From NCBI GenBank assembly GCA_030411725.1, contig MU839833.1:1832317-1896316 (forward strand): a DNA stretch of 64,000 nucleotides. The letters run 5' to 3'. This DNA is from Echria macrotheca (taxonomy: Eukaryota > Ascomycota > Sordariomycetes > Sordariales > Schizotheciaceae). The translations under genes were made by a program, and so were the position numbers. Of the stretch, positions 58,131-64,000 are shown one piece after another. The notes under the pieces were generated by a model that saw nothing but the letters and a program-made list of their open reading frames with translations, ran no database searches and was not told the DNA's origin. Position 1 is the stretch's first letter; every line of letters starts with the position of its first letter.

Positions 58131-59969
58131 TCAGACCAAGGGCGCTGCATCAACAACCTCCCGAAGAAGCGGGGAATCGGCTGGGAAGGGACGGCAATCC
58201 CGCTGCCAAGTCACGCCGCGACAATTCGATGGTACATGGTCATGGGCTTCCCAGGACCATAGTTTGAGGCCCTGACCATGGTTCGAGCCAGCGGGTTCGG
58301 AGATGGGATTGATAACAAGCCTTGGCAGAGATTTTGGTGGGGATCGCCTAACTCGATCGATGGGAAGATCCGCCCAATTTCTTCGGTACCCTGTAGCGGT
58401 AGCGTCTTGGCGACGGATTAAGGTCGCGGCGGGGTTGGGCTTCAAAACTCAACACTCACGATGCATGCATCTCGAGAGATTTGCGGAAGTCGGGCTTCCG
58501 GGTTGGCGGATACATGCTAGGCAAATGTGCGTCTTAAGTTTGGGCGGACATGTTCTCAGATTTGCAATGTGTTGGTAGGCCAAACGAGAGGACTGGCGCG
58601 AGCTGCTGGACGCAGCCTCTTGAATGTACTTGAGGGTACCCAGTAACTAGTCTGAACTGCATGGTGTTGGTAGCTTTTGGGATCAAAGAGGGTGTGATGC
58701 TGCACAACGAGCAGATGATGGGTGTTGCCAAGTACACTAATGGTGCTGTCAGACAGAAAGGGGCAGGGAAGGTCTGGTGCAACGTCGGGATTTTAGGTCG
58801 CGCAAATCCTCGATCAGATTGAAGACTCGTTGCAGTTCACCAGTTCTCGCGTGCTGTGGCTGGGTGTGTGAGACATCGTCTCTGGCTACGTAATGGTTTA
58901 CTCGGCCTTCGCTGCACCCCTGTCAGCCTACAGACACCCTTGGCTGCTGACAATACGACGGCCATGATTCGTCGACTGGATGCGGTGTGGACCGGCTGTC
59001 CTCCTTACGGCTGACCAAGGCTGCTTTGGTAGCGGCGCGGCCTGCCGTGCCGGACGCAATCAGAACCCCAGGTTTTGGTCCCAGAGTCAATGTTGCCTAG
59101 ACCGCTTCGAGTCCGTAGGGTTGGTGAGAAGACACGCATGCTGCTGCTGCTGCTGCCGGGCCGCCCCAACAAAGTGCCTGTCCCCGTCCTCTGTCAAAAC
59201 CAAGCCGCTGCTGCTGCCTCTGCTGCTTCTCCCGCTTTCGACCCAGCTCCCTATCTGATCCAGCAGCCCGCCCCGACGCAAAGCACCTGACACTGGACCG
59301 CTTGGCCAGATCAGATCAGATCAGATAACCGCCAGATAAAACCGCTACGGCCGAACGGTGGAGCCACCCCAGCCCGTTGCACCCTCCACCTGCTTCATCC
59401 TCCTCCCCAGGAACAGAGTGCTTTGTCTCGAGTCCTGTCGTCTGTTTCCCATCTCGCTTCTTCACCGACCTCGCCTTGCCTCCCGAGCCACGTACTTATT
59501 GGACCGGCGACGCCCGAGAGCGTCTCGTACCACGCTCCATCGCAGATAACCACCAATCCCGTCCGGTGCCAGGCCGTCTCGGTGGCGTGCTTCCAGAAGC
59601 CTGGACCCTGGGGGCTTTTTGCGCGACTCTTGGAGGTTAAGCCACGCAGTCGCTCACCGGCACCGTTTACCACGACGATAGTTTCCCCACAGGCCAGAGA
59701 CGATATCGCTGCATGTGTCTTTCTCTAACTCTTTGACGGACTCGAGCTGGAGATCAGTTCGCCCCAATCTAACGTGAGACGCACCTCGGCCTTTGGTACT
59801 CGGCGGAGAATCAGCATCTGGCACTGTCCCACGTCTGGAGTCTGGCCCCCGGTTTGCCCTCTTATAAGTGGCCCACCGCTTGCAGCCAAGCAGACCAGTT
59901 ACCGCACCTCGGGAAGTTTGGGTCTTACAACAGACGGCTTTTATGGATTTGCTCCAACCGTCTTGACCC
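58131..59969. other. 1.8 kb promoter region of SREA
   Basis: This interval separates the unknown-function gene from SREA, both on the plus strand, and is long for this window. It contains CTG-type trinucleotide runs near 59138-59155 and 59207-59222, a tandem ATCAG stretch with an SREA-type site at 59320-59328, and no convincing coding region. Confidence 0.55.
59320..59328 (+). promoter_or_regulatory. SREA-type GATA site in the SREA promoter
   Basis: The bases ATCAGATAA match exactly the extended consensus ATCWGATAA known for SREA-type siderophore repressors. The site ends a short tandem of ATCAG units starting near 59310, and a second CAGATAA half-type site follows at 59333. It lies about 640 bp upstream of the SREA start, so self-regulation is plausible; use of the site is inference. 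Confidence 0.5.
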
Positions 59970-61742
59970 ATGGCATCTCAAGCAACCACGACGAGTCCCC
60001 AGCGAACGGCGTTGCCTTCACAGGCGCCGAGGGATTCGGCCGCTCTTTCTGGGAGACCACGGGAGGGGGCGCATCCCTCCCAGGACGGCGACCGGGCTAC
60101 CACGGAATCGAGTGGTTCGCAAATCGCGGGCAGCGCACAAGCAAACGGTGCAGCTCGCTCCCCGAAGCCTTTAAGTATAGCCCCGGCCGAAGAAAGGGCT
60201 ACCCATAGGACACCCGCGTCTCAGGACACGCCCGAAACCGCCGCTGCCCCAGGCCACTCCGGCCAAATATGCAGGTGAGAGCTTGTGCCCGTCTACTCGG
60301 CTTATTCTAACCATCTCGTAGCAACTGTGGAACGACACGCACGCCATTATGGCGGAGATCCCCCCTAGGCGCGACTATCTGCAATGCCTGCGGGCTGTAC
60401 TTGAAAGCTAGGAACACAGATCGCCCAACAAACCTTAAGCGGCCTCCCACCGTGGTCCCAAGTCACCCGCGACAGCAGCCTGCGAAGCTATCTCCAAAAA
60501 CCAACGTACACCTGCTCCCGACCAATCCAGGCGCAACCTACGTCGCGGTTGACCAGACACCAACAGGGACATGTCCGGGGGGCGGAAAATGCAACGGCAC
60601 CGGTGGCGCTGAAGGGTGCAGTGGATGCCCGGCATACAATAACCGAGTCGCAAAGAGCGCGAGTCTAAACATGGTCAAATGCCAGGGCCCAGCATCGCCG
60701 TCGAAGAATGCGGCCGAGGAGGGCTCGGATGACCCGACGGCCCCGATTGACGTTGCGGCACTAGAGGCCCAGGGGCAGAACACCACAGTTGTCATTGCCT
60801 GTCAAAACTGCGGCACGACCATCACTCCGCTATGGAGAAGAGACGAGGCGGGGCATACTATATGTAATGCCTGCGGTAAGTGTGAGATCTTGGGTCATAG
60901 AATATTGCTGATGTCGTCCAGGTCTCTATTACAAGCTTCATGGCGTCCACAGACCGTCGACGATGAAAAAGGCTGTCATCAAACGAAGAAAGCGCGTGAT
61001 CCCTGCCTCTGGGGGAAGCCCTGAAGCCGAGACCATTACCGAGCATGCGGCATCGCCCTCGCCTGGGCCTGAAGCGGCACCCGAGAGAGGATCACTCAAC
61101 CCGGATGGATCTGTTAATCTTGGATACCGGCGACGGGCTGAACCTGCGATGACTCTCGTGCCGGAAACGGTGCTCCGGCAAGGCAGACATGCGTCGCCGA
61201 TGTCTGCAGATCTCGGACAATACCATTCTTCGAACAATAGCCATGCGCGTCACGACCCGGGCTCTCTGACGGATGAGAACCGGCTGGCGCCCCTCACATC
61301 GCTCAGCATCGCCGATGATCGTTCGACGTCGTTATCGCCGGCATCCTTTCTTTCGCCCTCGCGTAAACGCTCGTTTGCGAACATGGATGTGGATTCCCCC
61401 AGCCCAGCAGACGGCGAAAGCTCGAAGCGGCTCTCTTCGATTAATTCGATCCTCAACCCTTCAGCCGGGCCGACAGGGCGTAGGGTGTCGCCCGACACGG
61501 TGTCGGATATTTCGCGCTCCCCTGGTGCGGTGAAGTTAAGTCCCAGCCCCGGAGCGTTATCTAGTTCCGGGCCGGGAGCTACGCCGCCTCCATTTTCTAT
61601 GACTCCGACCGGCGCACGAGAGCCTGCCAGCGAAGCCAGGGCCAAGGCCGAGAAGAGAGCCGCGCTGGCCCGCGAAGAGGAGATGATACAGGAGCTTTTG
61701 GCAGCGAAGCGGCGAGAGATTGCCGAGCTTGAGGGGTCTTGA
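59970..61742 (+). CDS. sreA: GATA-type siderophore/iron repressor (SREA/SRE/Urbs1)
   Basis: SREA represses siderophore synthesis and iron uptake when iron is plentiful. Exons are 59970-60274, 60322-60875 and 60922-61742, giving 559 residues. Two GATA fingers of the CX2CX17CX2C class are present: C101, C104, C122, C125 (CGTTRTPLWRRSPLG) and C262, C265, C283, C286 (CGTTITPLWRRDEAG). Between them lies the cysteine-rich iron-sensing region C186, C192, C201, C204 (CPGGGKCNGTGG, CSGC), which defines this family. Each intron interrupts a finger-coding region. The C-terminal part is serine/proline-rich and ends in a helix (REEEMIQELLAAKRREIAEL) matching the coiled-coil end of SREA proteins. An SREA-type site in its own promoter is listed separately. 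Confidence 0.95.
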
Positions 61743-62428
61743 TTTAGAGGTGGAGTTTGGACTGTCGTGGTATTTGAGGGCTGAGTTTTGGGGGAACGGC
61801 GATGTGGGAGTCACAGAGTATTTCTTCTCAATCTGGGAGTCGGATCCAAGACATAGCGGGAGTTTGGTGAATTTTGATCTCGGGCGTATGGCGCTGGCAG
61901 AGGACGACGAGCCACATGATCTTGGCCAGACCAAATACATTGTCTCCATTCTTAGCAAGTCTACTGTACTCTCGTCCGTAGAAGAGAGTAATCGAACGGG
62001 ATGTCGAATCGTCACCCCCTTTTCAGGCTTGGCAACAACAGGCTTGCATACGCATGCATCAAACGGGACGCTAGTGAATTAAGCGGGGCACCGGCGCAGC
62101 TTTGCGTCAGCCCGCGACATCCTGGCCAGCAACAAGCTTTCTGTTGTCGACTTGTCCTGTTTCGCGACAAGAAAACAAAAATTCTCTCTCCAACAAAAAC
62201 CACGGCTGCCTAGGCAAATTTCCCCCCACACGTGCGACGACAGGCCACGCAAGCCTTTACCTCTATTTACAGATAACGACGACAACGACGACGACGAAGG
62301 ATCGAAGCACGGATCGAGATTGAGAGACTGGCCATTAACTACCGGAAAACCACGAGCGGAGCGCGCGCGCATCTCATTCTACGAGCTTAACGACCGATAC
62401 TGAGTCTTTGACAACTACACGACGCAAG
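61743..62428. other. Intergenic region, SREA / TVP15-like
   Basis: This 686 bp stretch holds the SREA 3' UTR and the promoter of the TVP15-like gene. A short GAC-type repeat (ACGACGACAACGACGACG) lies near 62276-62296. Nothing else is visible. Confidence 0.55.
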
Positions 62429-63232
62429 ATGGATTTCTCGGATACCTTGTATGAATACCTACCCTGTACTACCTATCTTCTTCATCTCCACTCCCCTTAT
62501 CGGGGGGATGGAGAGGAGAGGAGAGGAGAGCAGCAGAGCAGCAGAGCGGCTTTGCTGGATAGATTACGATGGATGGATGGCTGACAAAAGGTGTTCTATA
62601 TCTCTAGCCGGATCGTCAACCTGGTGGTTGCGGTCATCATGGTCCTGGGCGGTATTTCGCAGTTCTTTCCTGTTAGCTTGTAAGTTTTTTTCTGTCGCTT
62701 TCTTTGCTGACAGGAGCCGGTGGTTTTGGGCCGTTGCGGTTTGGGGGGAGGGTTTGCTTGCGACGACTAGAGAGAGCTTTCGCAATCGCGATGCGCCGGG
62801 CTGGGCAGGGCCCCGGAACAACGACAACAGCAGCAGTGACCAGCGAATTCCGGGCCGGCAGGGACGCACGCTACATACATCCTACCGCACGGGAGGGGGG
62901 AGGGGGACTGTCAGTAGTGTTGCAGGGAAACATCAATGCTAACCTTGGCGGGGATAGCCAATCTGTAATCATCGGCGCGTACGTGATCGTCTTCGGTCTC
63001 GGTAAGTCTAGACTACACCCCTATCTCGTCCCTCACCTTCAAGATCCAATGCTAACAGGAACTCCCAAAACAGCCACCGGCCTTCTCGGTAAACCATCTC
63101 CCGGTTCCCCTCCCGTCGTCATTCAAAACTAATATTTTGGTCGTGTGATTAGAATTCCAAATCCCGCCCCAGGTCTCGCGCTACGCCTCGTTCCTCTTTT
63201 CTTTCATCGGCCGTGGTATCTGTACGTCTCAC

Positions 63233-63264
<32 letters not shown>

Positions 63265-63513
63265 TCTCTGGATGCGTTCATTTCTTGGGTTGTCTTTCAA
63301 AAAAAAAAAAAAAAAAACTGATGGGTGTGAAAAAAAATAGTTTATATCTTCGTCGGCAGCATCCTCCTCCACGACGGCATGCTCCGGATCATTGCCGGCT
63401 CCATCATCGGACTGATTGGTGTCGGCTATGTCGTGCTCGAGTTCATTCCGTCGATCGAGCCGCCTGCTAATATGCGTGAGGCTGATGCTGGGTGGGGGGC
63501 TGAGCAGGTTTAG
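62429..63513 (+). CDS. COPI-associated / TVP15-like Golgi membrane protein
   Basis: A small polytopic membrane protein of the COPI-associated family (yeast Tvp15 type), acting in Golgi vesicles. Six exons give 130 residues: 62429-62448, 62608-62679, 62958-63001, 63074-63088, 63153-63221 and 63341-63513. The joined protein begins MDFSDTFRIVNLVVAVIMVL, then SQFFPVSFQSVIIGAYVIVF, GLATGLLEFQIPPQ, YASFLFSFIGRGIFYIFVG and SIIGLIGVGYVVLEFIPSIE, ending NMREADAGWGAEQV. Four hydrophobic segments are visible. The fourth exon is only 15 nt. The long second intron (278 nt) contains frames that look like ORFs but are intronic, and the last intron carries a CT repeat and a run of 19 A. The exon count is high for so short a gene. 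Confidence 0.9.
63234..63317. repeat. CT microsatellite and poly-A run in an intron
   Basis: Within the last intron of the TVP15-like gene there is a CT dinucleotide repeat (about 63234-63254) followed by a short CA stretch, and a run of 19 A at 63299-63317. Confidence 0.8.
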
Positions 63514-64000
63514 ATTTTGGGTCTTGATCTGATTACGGATACATACCTAGTCTGTTGCTCCGGATGGGGTGGGGGTTGAAGGATCCACGGGGAGGTTGTG
63601 CGAGGATATCGGAGGTGATGTGATGGTGGGCTTGTTGAGAACCGGGGGATATCGGTATTGGTAATCAGGGAGGATTACGGGTGGAAGAGAAGAGGAGGAG
63701 GGGGGGTGTCTGAGTGAGGAAGATCATTGGAATCGGCGAAGCACTTCAGGAGTGTGAGAATGAGTGGGAATCGGAGTGGTACGGAGTCGTCGCTGCTGCT
63801 GCCATGTGTCTTTTAATCTTCTGTATCGGATAGACGGGTTGTCGAGATCGGGCATTTCAACTACCTAACCGTGAATGGAGGCGCTGGAAGGGGGGGGGGG
63901 GGGGGGGAATATAAACAAATTATTATTTGGCATTGGGCGGGTTATGTTTAAAACATTACAATGAGGACATGTTTGTCAGGAAGATACACAAAGAAAAAAA
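63514..64000. other. 3' flank at the right edge
   Basis: This is sequence downstream of the TVP15-like gene. It includes a run of 16 G at 63892-63907 followed by AT-rich sequence. No gene is visible. Confidence 0.55.

Noticed and set aside
62451..62942. 163-codon plus-strand frame at the TVP15-like gene
   Set aside because: It covers introns 1 and 2 plus exon 2 in the wrong frame; the six-exon model explains the region.
1..64000. Secondary-metabolite or other co-regulated gene cluster
   Set aside because: No polyketide synthase, NRPS, terpene cyclase or cluster transporter is present; the genes are housekeeping and unrelated in pathway.
1..64000. Transposon, CRISPR array or prophage-like element
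   Set aside because: No transposase, reverse transcriptase, long terminal repeat or regularly spaced repeats were seen, and the gene structure is eukaryotic throughout.

Overview
The window looks like nuclear DNA of a filamentous ascomycete, most likely a member of the Sordariales (class Sordariomycetes). I base this on short introns (mostly 45-110 nt) with GTRAGT-type donors and CTRAY branch points, GC-rich coding sequence, a spliced arginine attenuator peptide upstream of the arginine-specific carbamoyl phosphate synthase gene, an SREA-type double-GATA siderophore regulator, and several protein families found only in filamentous fungi. The family or genus cannot be settled from the sequence alone. 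There are no prokaryotic features, no transposons that I recognise, and no tRNA or rRNA.

Layout, left to right: CHO2 phosphatidylethanolamine methyltransferase (-, cut by the left edge); a small conserved hypothetical (+); eIF3g (-); a PH-domain protein (-); a 3.8 kb gap; mitochondrial DnaJ MDJ1 (-); a SAP30-type Sin3/HDAC subunit (-); a 5 kb gene-poor interval; a C2H2 plus fungal_trans transcription factor (+); an F-box protein (+); a hotdog thioesterase (-); splicing factor CEF1/CDC5 (-); COMPASS subunit BRE2/ASH2 (+); a one-TM hypothetical (-); SMC5/6 subunit NSE1 (-); a seven-TM orphan (+); the diflavin reductase TAH18 (-); a two-RRM protein (+); ArfGAP1/GCS1 (+); ETF-beta (+); the arg-2/CPA1 leader peptide and enzyme (+); an Acinus-like SAP/RRM protein (-); a filamentous-fungal protein of unknown function (+); the GATA regulator SREA (+); and a COPI-associated/TVP15-like membrane protein (+).

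These are mostly housekeeping genes for RNA processing, chromatin, lipid synthesis, mitochondria and trafficking. They are not arranged as a cluster and I see no shared pathway. Exon coordinates were assembled by hand from splice motifs, reading frame and family similarity, and every multi-exon model given as complete sums to a multiple of three.

The most informative regulatory feature is the arg-2 leader. Its 24-residue arginine attenuator peptide is split over three exons, the second intron has a weak donor, and keeping that intron would replace the stalling end of the peptide. Other points are an exact SREA-type site in SREA's own promoter, 51-nt in-frame introns in two genes, a 15-nt microexon in the TVP15-like gene, and large gene-poor intervals holding unexplained ORFs. 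I found no clear evidence of a wholly new multi-gene system.
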